DNA of 64,000 nucleotides from Cohnella abietis (GTDB taxonomy: Bacteria; Bacillota; Bacilli; Paenibacillales; Paenibacillaceae): positions 2,137,501-2,201,500 of the forward strand of contig NZ_AP019400.1 of NCBI RefSeq assembly GCF_004295585.1, written 5' to 3'. The position numbers and the translations under genes are program-made. Under the pieces are notes generated by a model, which saw only the letters and a list, made by a program, of their open reading frames with translations, was not told the origin of the DNA and made no database searches. Position 1 is the first letter of the stretch, and every line of letters begins with the position of its first letter. Shown here piece after piece: positions 9,149-17,969 of this stretch.

Positions 9149-9772
9149 ATGACGATTGTAAGCAGACTAGCTACTTCGCTTCACCGTAAGGATGAGGAGC
9201 CTAACGTGTTATTGGCTCAATTGATTGTTGAAGAAGGGGACAAGGCTGATGTGCAAGAGCTGATAGATAACCTTCGTCACAAGGACAAGGGCATTCAAAG
9301 CGATTGTATTAAGGTGCTTTATGAGATTGGAATGCTTAAGCCCACTTTCCTAGTAGAGCATGTTCAGACTTTTGTCGATTTGCTCACAAATAAGAATAAT
9401 CGCTTAGTGTGGGGAGCAATGACGGCGCTTGACGCGATTGCGTCTGCCGATCCTCAAGCTGTTTATGAGGCGCTGCCATCTATTATGAATACAGCGAACA
9501 CGGGATCCGTTATTACGAGGGATCATGGAGTAAGCATACTCATCAAGCTTTATTCAGTTGAGCGTTATACTGATCAAATTTTCCCCCACTTGATCAAGCA
9601 GCTTGAGAGCTGTCCGACTAATCAGTTGCCTATGTATGCAGAAAATGCTATGCCAGTCATCCATGATCGGGATAGAGCTTTGTTTGTAGAGACACTGTTG
9701 TCACGTTTAATAGAAATTGAGAAGGATAGCAAACGCAAGCGGGTAGAGAAGGTCATTAAGAAACTAAGCTAA
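9149..9772 (+). CDS. HEAT-repeat-like protein
   Basis: A 207-residue, all-helical protein with HEAT/ARM-like repeats: VQELIDNLRHKDKGIQSDCIKVLYEIG (as two adjacent helices), then VDLLTNKNNRLVWGAMTALDAIA, and further pairs. No signal peptide or catalytic motif is present. AAAAGGAG precedes the ATG with ~10 nt spacing. HEAT solenoids usually bind proteins or DNA; no partner is suggested by the neighbours. It is preceded by the divergent GT4 gene and followed 160 bp later by a HAD gene. Confidence 0.75.
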   Translation: MTIVSRLATSLHRKDEEPNVLLAQLIVEEGDKADVQELIDNLRHKDKGIQSDCIKVLYEIGMLKPTFLVEHVQTFVDLLTNKNNRLVWGAMTALDAIASADPQAVYEALPSIMNTANTGSVITRDHGVSILIKLYSVERYTDQIFPHLIKQLESCPTNQLPMYAENAMPVIHDRDRALFVETLLSRLIEIEKDSKRKRVEKVIKKLS

Positions 9773-9933
9773 ACTGCAAGTTGTCCCTTAATTACATCAG
9801 ATTATATTCATGTATGCGAATGCACGAATGTATTATATCGGGCATGATCTACTGGAGAAACCATAGCTGTCATTGATTTTGTAGGACTACATTTATAGGG
9901 TATGATGGAAAAAACGCTTTTAAGGAGATTGTT

Positions 9934-10617
9934 ATGACTGCTATTAACTCAACATCTACTACAATGCCTCAAGCTATAATTTTCGACTTGGACGGCACAT
10001 TATTCCAAACGGAGACACTGCTGGAAACTGTACATCGTCGAGTGTTCGAAACATTACGTGCAGAGGGCCTTTATGAGCAGCCGTTACCACCTATCGAAAT
10101 TTTACTGGGATCTCTCGGCATGCTTCTGTCAGACATCTGGATACGTGTCATGCCGGATGGCTCACCGGCGGCCCATGAACGTGCAAATGTACTGATGCTG
10201 CAATATGAAATGGAAGAGTTGGCGGCTGGACGTGGCCAGCTGTATCCAGGAGTTGCCGATACGCTAAGCGAGCTGCGTGATAGGGGCATTAGGCTTTTCA
10301 TCGCCAGCAATGGATTAGAGGATTATGTAAAGGGAGTTCCCGCAGTAAAAGAAATCGGGGATTGGTTCGAGGGGATGTACAGCGCGGGTGAATTTGCAAC
10401 TACAACCAAAGTGGACTTAGTTCGTCAATTACTGGATACTTTCGACGTTCAAAGCGCATGGATGGTAGGAGATCGCTCTTCTGATGTGGAGGCAGGTAAG
10501 AGCAATGAGCTGTTCGTGGTTGGCTGCGATTATGCCGGCTTCCGTCGTGATGGGGAGCTGGATGGCTCGGATGCGATCATTCAGTCGTTTCCCGAGATAT
10601 TAAAGCTTCTTCCTTAA
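9934..10617 (+). CDS. HAD-superfamily phosphatase
   Basis: A 227-residue HAD hydrolase of the phosphoglycolate-phosphatase/beta-phosphoglucomutase type. Motif I is IIFDLDGTLFQTE (nucleophile Asp and acid/base Asp), motif II RLFIASNG, a Lys at ATTTKVDLV, and motif III MVGDRSSDVEAGKSN. A helical cap lies between motifs I and II (residues ~25-100). AAGGAG lies before the ATG. The substrate is a small phosphate ester, not predictable from sequence. A strong bidirectional terminator follows. Confidence 0.9.
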   Translation: MTAINSTSTTMPQAIIFDLDGTLFQTETLLETVHRRVFETLRAEGLYEQPLPPIEILLGSLGMLLSDIWIRVMPDGSPAAHERANVLMLQYEMEELAAGRGQLYPGVADTLSELRDRGIRLFIASNGLEDYVKGVPAVKEIGDWFEGMYSAGEFATTTKVDLVRQLLDTFDVQSAWMVGDRSSDVEAGKSNELFVVGCDYAGFRRDGELDGSDAIIQSFPEILKLLP

Positions 10618-10628
10618 CGAAATATAGC

Positions 10629-10669
10629 CAAAGAAGCTGCCACATAAATAATTATGTGCAGCTTCTTTG
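10629..10669. terminator. Bidirectional terminator between HAD gene and YheC/D operon
   Basis: The arms CAAAGAAGCTG and CAGCTTCTTTG, extended by CACATAA/TTATGTG, form a ~17-bp stem between convergent genes. Confidence 0.8.
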
Positions 10670-10706
10670 CATTGTAAGAAATTAGAGCACTGACGGCTAC
10701 ATTAAA

Positions 10707-11894
10707 TCAATTATCCTCAGAATCAGAATCCAAGTCTGAAAGTAGCCGCTGTTCCACTCCATCGCTATCATTAACAGATACTTTCGGGTTTCGTGCATCC
10801 TTGTTCTGACGGTAAGCCCAAAGGGCATATTCAATGGGACGAACAATCGCCCTACGGTATACCTCGTGCTCCCCTGCTTTCTTAAATACTTCACGAGACG
10901 GCTTCGGATTGACCTCTATAAGCCATACGTGTCCGCTTCGATCTATCGCTAAATCCAGTGCCAGCTCGCACAATGCATCGTATGAAGCTTCTAAGTGCCG
11001 AGCAATGCTTAATCCGAACTTCTCGGCATTTTCTCGAATTTGGGAAAGGGTGGCATCACTGCGTATCCATTGCCGCATAAGGGAGTTCATAGATGCAGCT
11101 TCTCCTCCCCCATGCAGGTTGGAGGTAATACTTCTAATAGGTCCAACACGTCCTGCGCATCCCGTTACTTCCCATTCCCCAGAGCTGTTTTTTTGCACCA
11201 GCATTCGATAGTCATGAATTCGACCGCTCGGCAGCCTAATATTGAGTCCTTGCTGCACGATGTACTTGTCGCCATGCATATCCCAGCTCCCAAGTGCCGA
11301 AGCCAGATTGCTTCGCGCTATTCTTCGAGGCTGCACAATACTTCGCGAATGGTTGCGACCCTGCAAGAGCAGAGCTCCGTCTTTTCCCCGGTCTATGCGT
11401 AGAATGCCACGACCGCCGGTTCCGTTAATCGGCTTTAAGTAAACGGTGTTGAATTTCTTTAGCAGCGCTAGTACATCATCTGCAGATTGATACAATCTTG
11501 TAATCGGTAGATGTGGTCGAAATAGTGCAACTTTACTAAGCGTGCGGTAAATCGTCCATTTGTTACGCAAGGGGCGATTGAGAAACAACAGGTGGGAATA
11601 ACGTTTACGGAAAGCAAGCAGACGCTGGAAGCGTTGGCTTCTCTGAATGCGGCAACGGTCATAGATAACGTTGGGGAATCGTACCCAGCGTCTGCCCCAG
11701 CGCTTTTCTTCTGAATTGTATACCATCGCATGAATTTTACCGCTGCTTTCCTCAACATCTTCAGGAGTGAAGACAAACACCGATATGCCAATCCGCCTGC
11801 CAGCGGAAATCATTTTCTCATAAACGGGTCTTTCCTCTAGTACTTTGGAATCGTTCAAATATAAGGTCAGGATGCCGAGTACGGGCTGAGCCAC
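10707..11894 (-). CDS. YheC/YheD-family ATP-grasp protein (fifth gene of operon)
   Basis: A 395-residue protein. The N-terminal domain starts LGILTLYLND and carries a conserved block PNVIYDR. The ATP-grasp core shows VYLKPINGTGGRGI, KYIVQQGLNI, HDYRMLVQKN, SNLHGGG and VWLIEVNPKPS, where Glu and Asn bind metal. The start is GTG at 11894, behind GGGGAG. Unlike the upstream genes it is separated by a 75-bp leader that contains a CCGGC/GCCGG hairpin, so it may have its own translation control. The acidic C-terminal tail (SDLDSDSEDN) is absent from its paralogues. The family is associated with spores; the reaction is unknown. Confidence 0.88.
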   Translation of the reverse strand: MAQPVLGILTLYLNDSKVLEERPVYEKMISAGRRIGISVFVFTPEDVEESSGKIHAMVYNSEEKRWGRRWVRFPNVIYDRCRIQRSQRFQRLLAFRKRYSHLLFLNRPLRNKWTIYRTLSKVALFRPHLPITRLYQSADDVLALLKKFNTVYLKPINGTGGRGILRIDRGKDGALLLQGRNHSRSIVQPRRIARSNLASALGSWDMHGDKYIVQQGLNIRLPSGRIHDYRMLVQKNSSGEWEVTGCAGRVGPIRSITSNLHGGGEAASMNSLMRQWIRSDATLSQIRENAEKFGLSIARHLEASYDALCELALDLAIDRSGHVWLIEVNPKPSREVFKKAGEHEVYRRAIVRPIEYALWAYRQNKDARNPKVSVNDSDGVEQRLLSDLDSDSEDN

Positions 11895-11969
11895 TTAGGG
11901 TTCACTCCCCGACCGGCAAAGCCGGATTACAGATAAAGGAGTCGATACGACGGAAATTGGGAATGAAGT

Positions 11970-13142
11970 TCACGAGGTAACGCCTCCTTGGGCTACTGTA
12001 TTCAACCGGTGCAAATAAAGGCTATATTGAAAAATTCGTTCGAGCGATTTGTTACGAATATGTGGCTCGTCGAATTTCATGGGCTTGGAATTAGCCTCGA
12101 AAAACCATACGTGTCCCGCCGTATCCACTCCGAGATCCATAGACATCTCGCATAGTCGGTAGCGCGCCGAACGTTCGATTTGCTTTGCAAGTATAAGGGT
12201 CGTATTTCGAACCTTACCGAGTACCTTACCCGTTTTTTCCTGTCCAAATATTGATGTGAGTAGCTTCTCTGGTTCATCGATATAGCCACCGCGGGGGACA
12301 TGGGTTGTTATACTGGAATCTCCAGCAACACGTGCCCCAATTCCTGATAATTCCCACTGACCAGATCCGTTTTTTTGTATTAACGCCCTCAGATCAAAAG
12401 GTCGATCATTTACGGCAGCTAGAGTGATGCCTTGCTGCGCGATATAGGGTTCTCCAAGGACCGCAGACTGCTTAAGCACGCGATCCCACAATCTCTTCAT
12501 CGTTCCGCAGCGATAGGTTCGACTTCCTCGTTCCTCTTGAATCTGTAGACGGTAAGGGAGCGTCTTTTCCGGCTGCACCATTACCGTCATGATACCAACA
12601 CCTGCTTTGCCTCTCACGGGCTTCAAATAGAGCATTCGGTGCTTTCTCAGCAACTTGGCAAGGACGATCGGATCGGTTAACCTTTTTGTTTCGGGAATAT
12701 AGGATTTGGTAGCTTTATTCTCATTAAGCCATTGAAACAATGACCACTTGTTGAAAAATCGGCGGTTGAAAAAACGGATTCCTGGTTGCTTCGTTAAAGA
12801 AGCCAGCTTCTTTTTCACTCGGGGCAACCGCTCGTCTTCCCTTTGGGGGATTCGATTATAGATGATGTTAGGACGTGGGAACCAGGATTTGACCCAGGTT
12901 TCATCATCTTTGCTATACGTAAACCCAAGAACTCGTGGTGCATGGAGCTTCAGATTTTTCACTGTTAAAACATAAGTGACAATGCCCATCACTTGGCCTG
13001 TATTAATGAGATCCGCAAAATTACTTCTGTTGCCGCGAAATAACTGGATGTCATCCTCTATGGTAAGAATCGCGACGACCGGTTTCTCGGTCGCCGCCTC
13101 CATTGAGCTGTGGTTATTAAAGAGAGATTTAGGAATCATCAA
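11970..13142 (-). CDS. YheC/YheD-family ATP-grasp protein (fourth gene)
   Basis: A 390-residue short-form member. VVAILTIEDD opens the N-terminal domain and PNIIYNRIPQRE follows the first lobe. The ATP-grasp motifs are LYLKPVRGKAGVGIM, YIAQQGITL, FDLRALIQKN, HVPRGG and VWFFEANSKPM. TTG at 13142 gives GGAGGG with 7-nt spacing, while the adjacent ATG at 13139 gives 10 nt; the junction overlaps the stop of the upstream gene, so translation is probably coupled. The closing EANSKP differs from EVNPKP of the downstream paralogue but keeps the metal-binding Glu and Asn. Confidence 0.88.
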   Translation of the reverse strand: MMIPKSLFNNHSSMEAATEKPVVAILTIEDDIQLFRGNRSNFADLINTGQVMGIVTYVLTVKNLKLHAPRVLGFTYSKDDETWVKSWFPRPNIIYNRIPQREDERLPRVKKKLASLTKQPGIRFFNRRFFNKWSLFQWLNENKATKSYIPETKRLTDPIVLAKLLRKHRMLYLKPVRGKAGVGIMTVMVQPEKTLPYRLQIQEERGSRTYRCGTMKRLWDRVLKQSAVLGEPYIAQQGITLAAVNDRPFDLRALIQKNGSGQWELSGIGARVAGDSSITTHVPRGGYIDEPEKLLTSIFGQEKTGKVLGKVRNTTLILAKQIERSARYRLCEMSMDLGVDTAGHVWFFEANSKPMKFDEPHIRNKSLERIFQYSLYLHRLNTVAQGGVTS

Positions 13143-14515
13143 GATTCATCCCTCCTGCGAAATTTACTCAAGTACAAGCAATGATCCAGAATATATTCTA
13201 GTGAGGCTTTCCCTTGCTCCTTCAAGGCAGGATGCTTGAAGATGGATCTCCCAGGCTTTGCATTTGCTTCGAACATCCATACTGCGCTATCCCGGTCAAT
13301 CCCGATATCAAGTCCAAGCTCACCTAAGGTGTGGGAATAATTTCTTTCTATCGCTTCCGATAGCTTGATGGCCACGGCTTTGGCTTCCTTAAGCACTTCC
13401 TCGGACTTGGTTCCAAAAGTACGGCTCAGTGCTTGCTCCGGCGTCATGAGGGAGCCACCATTCTTAATATGGGTTGTTACACTGCCACGTCCTGCTTTTT
13501 TGGCGCCGATTCCGGCAACGACCCAGTTGTTGTTACCGTCCTTGTGCATGTGAAACCTGAAATCAATCGGGCAACTATCGATTTCCACCAAACGAATACC
13601 CTGTTGGACGACGTAGCTGCTCAAATTACCGCCATGTCTGGTTCTAAGCATTTTCATCAAACTATTGAAGTTACTAAATCGCAGCAGCACATTACCGCCG
13701 TTGCGGCGATATCGGACAAAATATCCTTTACGTGGGTGATACGTGAGTCGATAAATTCCAATGCCAAGACTACCGGCAGTAGGTTTGTAATACAGGAATT
13801 GATGCTTTTCCAGAAGCTCTTTGATTTTTTCGGGTGAAGGATTGTTAATTGATTCTGGCAAATGCTGAAGAGCTTCTAAATCCTTGTCTAGCATGCTGTA
13901 AACGTCAGATTTATTGAAGAAGCTCCAATTAAAAAAGGGAATCTTCTTACGAACAAATCTTTCTCGTAATGTTGTCATGGCGGTGCCCGTTTCGGCACGT
14001 CGACTTGGGAGCCGGTTGTATACGACGTCTGGAAGAGGAACAACTCTTCGAGTCCAGCCTCCACCGCCGTCAAGAAAATAGCCATGTATCGTTTCTTGCT
14101 GCCAATTGATATCTCTAGGTGTAAAGGCGAAGAAATATGCTTTTTTCTGACCAAGATTAAGGAGCTGCTTGACGAATCCGCTTCTCTCTCCGAACGGAGC
14201 TGAAGAGGAGCGGGTAGGGCTGTCGGTCAATACACCGATTAACGGTCCAAGCTGAATATCTTCACCCTCGTCATTGGATAAATACACGTTGCCGGATTTA
14301 GGAACTCTTACGGAACGCCGAAGACCTGCGGACATGTAGACATGATGACCTTTACGTTTAATGGTCCGCACCGAAGCGGGTACGATGTCTTTGCCGAGCT
14401 TGACATTAACCGATTTGCGTCCGCCTAGCTTGAGCAGCTTCGCAAGCGGGCTGGAAAACCATACAATACGTTCCGGCTGCTGTGTGAAATGGACGTTACA
14501 GATGGTCAAACTCAT
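13139..14515 (-). CDS. YheC/YheD-family ATP-grasp protein, long form (third gene)
   Basis: A 458-residue long-form member. A ~90-residue extra N-terminal beta domain (VNVKLGKDIVPASVRTIKRKG) precedes GPLIGVLTDSP. The core then shows PDVVYNRLPSR, YYKPTAGSLGIGIY, YVVQQGIRL, DFRFHMHKDG, HIKNGG and VWMFEANAKPG. The ATG has GGGAGGG 7 nt upstream and overlaps the previous gene by 20 bp. The N-terminal domain may bind the wall or coat substrate; that is a guess. Two long-form and three short-form genes make up the operon. Confidence 0.88.
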   Translation of the reverse strand: MSLTICNVHFTQQPERIVWFSSPLAKLLKLGGRKSVNVKLGKDIVPASVRTIKRKGHHVYMSAGLRRSVRVPKSGNVYLSNDEGEDIQLGPLIGVLTDSPTRSSSAPFGERSGFVKQLLNLGQKKAYFFAFTPRDINWQQETIHGYFLDGGGGWTRRVVPLPDVVYNRLPSRRAETGTAMTTLRERFVRKKIPFFNWSFFNKSDVYSMLDKDLEALQHLPESINNPSPEKIKELLEKHQFLYYKPTAGSLGIGIYRLTYHPRKGYFVRYRRNGGNVLLRFSNFNSLMKMLRTRHGGNLSSYVVQQGIRLVEIDSCPIDFRFHMHKDGNNNWVVAGIGAKKAGRGSVTTHIKNGGSLMTPEQALSRTFGTKSEEVLKEAKAVAIKLSEAIERNYSHTLGELGLDIGIDRDSAVWMFEANAKPGRSIFKHPALKEQGKASLEYILDHCLYLSKFRRRDES

Positions 14516-15668
14516 GAATTACCCTCCCAGGTGGTCTAAGCAGGATAGATCTGGCGTAGGACAACGGTTGCTCTGCGGCTTTGTGAGCTGCCTCTTTGCC
14601 GGCTGAGCCCATGGCGGCACGCCCGGGCTTGGAGTTGGCCTCCAGAAACCATAACTTACCGCTACGCTCAACCCCGTAGTCCAATCCAATTTCGGCAAAT
14701 CGTCCCAATGATTGTTCCAACCGAGTGACGATCAGGAAACACATTTTGTTTATTTCCTGGAGCAGTTCGCTTCCACGTTGTTCTCCGACGACAGTAGTTA
14801 ATGCTTCCTTAGCAGATGCGGCAATTCCGCCTCCGTGCAGGTTGGATGTTACCGTACCGGGAGCGCCTACGCGGGCTGCGATGCCGGTTAACGTCCAACG
14901 ACCTTTATTATTTTTCTGCATTAGCGCACGTAGGTCGAACGGTTCATCATCAAGTCCCTTAAGCTCTAGTAAGGGCTGCATGATATACCTTCGTTTCCCA
15001 ATCCAACCGTCAAGGCGTTGCAAAGCTTCCGCTTCGTTAACTCGGTTTAAGGTAAAGGGACGGTTATCACTATGTCTACCGGATAAGGTAAGCATTCCGT
15101 CCTGTGAGCGGACTATCGCGATAACCCGCCTACCCTGGCTGCCTGCTACCGGCTTCAGAAACGCGGAATTTTCTTGTTTTCTAAGCCATGAAACAAGGGA
15201 TTCTGGCCCTTTATAGAGCATTGTGGGCGGAAGAATGGGTCTCAATGCCCGCTCCTGTAATAAGAGCTGGTGCACTTTCTCTTTGTTAGGCAATTGATTG
15301 TTTAGAAAAGTGATTCGTTTAACGGCTCGAATACGTTGCAAGGCAAGCTGGTAACGCTGCTTTTCCTTTTCGGTTTCAGGCCAGGAGCGATCATACACGA
15401 CTGTTGGAAGCTTATATTTGGAAGATACCCACAGCTGCTTCCGCTCGTTCCAAACCCAGCCTTTAACGGAGTCGGTGTGTGCATCCCAAGTCCATGGAGA
15501 GAAGGCGAACAACGTAAGGCCTTCCGCTGCTCCGATTAAGTTAAGACGTCTAATAAATGAGCTTTCTGCAAAGGGTGGATTTCCGTTATGCTCACATACG
15601 AGAACACCCAGAGCAGCAGAAGGACGGCTATGAATGGGAAGTCTAGAATCCGGATATATAGCGGGCAT
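14496..15668 (-). CDS. YheC/YheD-family ATP-grasp protein (second gene)
   Basis: A 390-residue short-form member. LGVLVCEHNGNPPF begins the first lobe and PTVVYDRSWPET follows. The ATP-grasp motifs are AFLKPVAGSQGRRVI, YIMQPLLEL, FDLRALMQKN, NLHGGG and LWFLEANSKPG. The ATG at 15668 overlaps the upstream gene by 26 bp; only a weak GGATGAT lies upstream, so translation probably depends on the preceding gene. The glycine loop reads GSQGRR instead of GxxGxG, a possible change in nucleotide binding. Confidence 0.87.
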   Translation of the reverse strand: MPAIYPDSRLPIHSRPSAALGVLVCEHNGNPPFAESSFIRRLNLIGAAEGLTLFAFSPWTWDAHTDSVKGWVWNERKQLWVSSKYKLPTVVYDRSWPETEKEKQRYQLALQRIRAVKRITFLNNQLPNKEKVHQLLLQERALRPILPPTMLYKGPESLVSWLRKQENSAFLKPVAGSQGRRVIAIVRSQDGMLTLSGRHSDNRPFTLNRVNEAEALQRLDGWIGKRRYIMQPLLELKGLDDEPFDLRALMQKNNKGRWTLTGIAARVGAPGTVTSNLHGGGIAASAKEALTTVVGEQRGSELLQEINKMCFLIVTRLEQSLGRFAEIGLDYGVERSGKLWFLEANSKPGRAAMGSAGKEAAHKAAEQPLSYARSILLRPPGRVIHEFDHL

Positions 15669-17010
15669 ATTGTATGATCATCCGTACGGATGGACGGATT
15701 TTCCCTTCTTTAAGTGGTGTATTATCATTCTTAGATGGCTTGGAATTAACCTCTAGCAACCAAACCCGACCTGAGGTATCGAGTGCTAGATCGATTCCCA
15801 GCTCACCAAAATGGGCGGGAATATAAGTGTCAATGCCTATAGCTATGTCCAGTGCCGCCTTCGAAAGGCGTGAGGAAGCATCTCCCCGGAATTGGATGGG
15901 AAGATTAGACTTGGCTACTGAATCTCTAACGGTGGAAAGTGTACCACCTCTTGCGAGATTGGATACGAAATGGTGGGTTCCCGCCGTACGGCTGACGATA
16001 GAGGTAATTGCCCATTTTCCACTCGCATTTTTTTGTGTTAATGCTCGGAAATCGACAGGTCTCCCGCCAATCTCAATCAAAGTTAGACCTTGCTGGATCA
16101 GGTAACGAACGGATTTCATTTTCCCGGAAATGGTAGAGAACAGTTTAACGAGACTTGTGAATGACTGTCTCTTCGTTCCACTAACAGTGGCATACAAGGC
16201 TTGCCAATTATCCGGTCCAATGCGAGATAGACGAATGATTCCCTTGCCCAAGCTGCCTCTTACTGGCTTCAGAAATACGGAGCTGTATCTAGAGCACATA
16301 TTCTTTAGCATCGTATAGCTCTGAAGGGAGTGAGATTCGGGCAAATATTTCTGCAAGGAAGCATCTTTCTTGAGCGCATTAAATACTTCAGATTTGTCGA
16401 GAAATTTCTCATTGAATACATGTGCGCCATAACGGGTTTTAATTTCCTTCATAAATTGTTGAACGACAGGACGGTTTTCCAGCTTACGGGAAGTTAAGCG
16501 ATTGTTAACAACATCGGGCGCTGGGAGCATCATTCTGTGCCAACCCTTCGTGTAAACCCAGCCTTCCACGGAGGAAAGAGTGGATCCAATTGCATTCGGA
16601 GTGAAAAAATACACATAGGCTCCCTGGCTTCGGCAGGCATCGGTTAACTCACGACAGAACATCGTAATATCCCCAAACGGTTTATCCGATTGCTCTGGAT
16701 TATCCCGGCTAATGAGGACACCGATCAGCGGACCGAGGGCTAGAGTTCTGGTTGTTGCTTGATACTGGATACGGAGCGGTGTTCCGGAAAAGATACCCAT
16801 TCTACGAGCAAGCGTTTGGCTAATCCGCAGCCCGTCATACTTGGGAACAGGGACGATTGTGACAGAGTGGCGGAACGATCCGAATTGTAAGGCAAGATGC
16901 TGTTGGGCAGGTATTTTCCACTGTTTCATCAGGGATTCACCCAACATTAGGACGTCATCGGACAATATGCCTGAGCTGATGACCTGGACGTCGATTTTCG
17001 GGGTGGACAT
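15643..17010 (-). CDS. YheC/YheD-family ATP-grasp protein, long form (first gene)
   Basis: A 455-residue long-form member and first gene of the five-gene operon. The ATG at 17010 is preceded by GGAAGGAG; an in-frame ATG six codons upstream would bury this site inside the gene and is less likely. An extra N-terminal beta domain (~100 residues) leads to GPLIGVLISRD. The core has PDVVNNRLTSR, VFLKPVRGSLGKGII, YLIQQGLTL, DFRALTQKN, NLARGG and VWLLEVNSKPS. Order of operon forms: long, short, long, short, short. Homologues are spore-associated in Bacillus; the ligated substrate is unknown. Confidence 0.88.
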   Translation of the reverse strand: MSTPKIDVQVISSGILSDDVLMLGESLMKQWKIPAQQHLALQFGSFRHSVTIVPVPKYDGLRISQTLARRMGIFSGTPLRIQYQATTRTLALGPLIGVLISRDNPEQSDKPFGDITMFCRELTDACRSQGAYVYFFTPNAIGSTLSSVEGWVYTKGWHRMMLPAPDVVNNRLTSRKLENRPVVQQFMKEIKTRYGAHVFNEKFLDKSEVFNALKKDASLQKYLPESHSLQSYTMLKNMCSRYSSVFLKPVRGSLGKGIIRLSRIGPDNWQALYATVSGTKRQSFTSLVKLFSTISGKMKSVRYLIQQGLTLIEIGGRPVDFRALTQKNASGKWAITSIVSRTAGTHHFVSNLARGGTLSTVRDSVAKSNLPIQFRGDASSRLSKAALDIAIGIDTYIPAHFGELGIDLALDTSGRVWLLEVNSKPSKNDNTPLKEGKIRPSVRMIIQYARYISGF

Positions 17011-17091
17011 GGTTCGTACTCCTTCCACCTTTGCGTATGTCGTGGCGAAGGCTCTCGTAGGCTTCCTTCCCGGGGGCTAGCGAGAATACTC

Positions 17092-17120
17092 CATCATATG
17101 AGGACATCTATCTATCGGTG
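17092..17120 (-). promoter_or_regulatory. Possible sporulation sigma (E/K-type) promoter of the YheC/D operon
   Basis: Read on the minus strand, CATATGATG resembles the -10 CATANNNTA of mother-cell sigma factors, and CACC lies ~16 nt upstream where sigma-K needs AC. The position is ~85 bp before the first ATP-grasp gene. Weak evidence. Confidence 0.3.
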
Positions 17121-17207
17121 ATAGCCCTTATTGGATTGGGACTTGGTGTACGAATGATGTTATGATTAGAATAGATAAGCAACAACGCATAAAGGAGTAA
17201 GAGTTCT

Positions 17208-17969
17208 ATGGGTGATTGGTTTACTGAAAGCTTCGGCGAAGATTATAAAGTCGTATACCGTCATCGGAACTGGGAAAATGCGATGCAGGAAGTCAGCGCC
17301 ATGATGGGATGGATAGGTTTAGAGCAGGGCTCCTCTGTTTTGGATGTTGGCTGCGGTATGGGTCGTCATGCCTTGGCGCTGAAGGGTCTCGGATATAACG
17401 TAACAGGATTGGATTTGTCAAAAGTGCTCCTAGAGGAAGCAAGAGAGAATGATCCTGAGGAGTCGATTGTTTGGGTGAATGGTGATATGCGGTGCTTGCC
17501 CTTTGAAGATCAGTCATTTGAAGCAACTGTAAATCTGTTTACTTCCTTTGGATATTTCAAGGAGCTTGAGGATAATGCACAGGTTCTGGGTGAAATTGAG
17601 CGAGTGTTAAAACCTCAGGGACGTTATTTAATCGATTTTCTGAATCCATCTTATCTTATTAAGCACTTAGTTCCTGTGACTGAGCGAGTAGATGAGCCTA
17701 CAGGACTACAAATCATAGAGAAACGAACCATTGATGCGGAATTTGTTGTGAAGCATATCGAAATAAAGCCCCCGTTAGATGGGGTGGGCAATCAGGCAGC
17801 AAGTCGGCATTATGTAGAGCGCGTGCGTCTCATTAGTCTTGAGCAATTTCAAATGATGCTGTCCGATTCTGGACTGATATTGGAAAAAGTATACGGAAGC
17901 TACGATGGAAGTACATATGCGGAGGAAAGCTCCGAACGACTTATTTTAACGGGGAGACGCACGATATGA
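17208..17969 (+). CDS. Class I SAM-dependent methyltransferase
   Basis: A 253-residue methyltransferase. Motif I is SVLDVGCGMGRHALAL (SAM-binding Gly loop, residues ~42-57), followed by VTGLDLSKVLLEEA (acidic residue that binds the ribose) and VNGDMRCLPFEDQSFEATVNLFTSFGYF (motifs II and III). The ATG follows AAAGGAG. It resembles small-molecule methyltransferases of the UbiE/YcgJ group; the acceptor is unknown. Its end overlaps the next gene by 4 bp (ATGA), so the pair is an operon. Confidence 0.88.
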   Translation: MGDWFTESFGEDYKVVYRHRNWENAMQEVSAMMGWIGLEQGSSVLDVGCGMGRHALALKGLGYNVTGLDLSKVLLEEARENDPEESIVWVNGDMRCLPFEDQSFEATVNLFTSFGYFKELEDNAQVLGEIERVLKPQGRYLIDFLNPSYLIKHLVPVTERVDEPTGLQIIEKRTIDAEFVVKHIEIKPPLDGVGNQAASRHYVERVRLISLEQFQMMLSDSGLILEKVYGSYDGSTYAEESSERLILTGRRTI

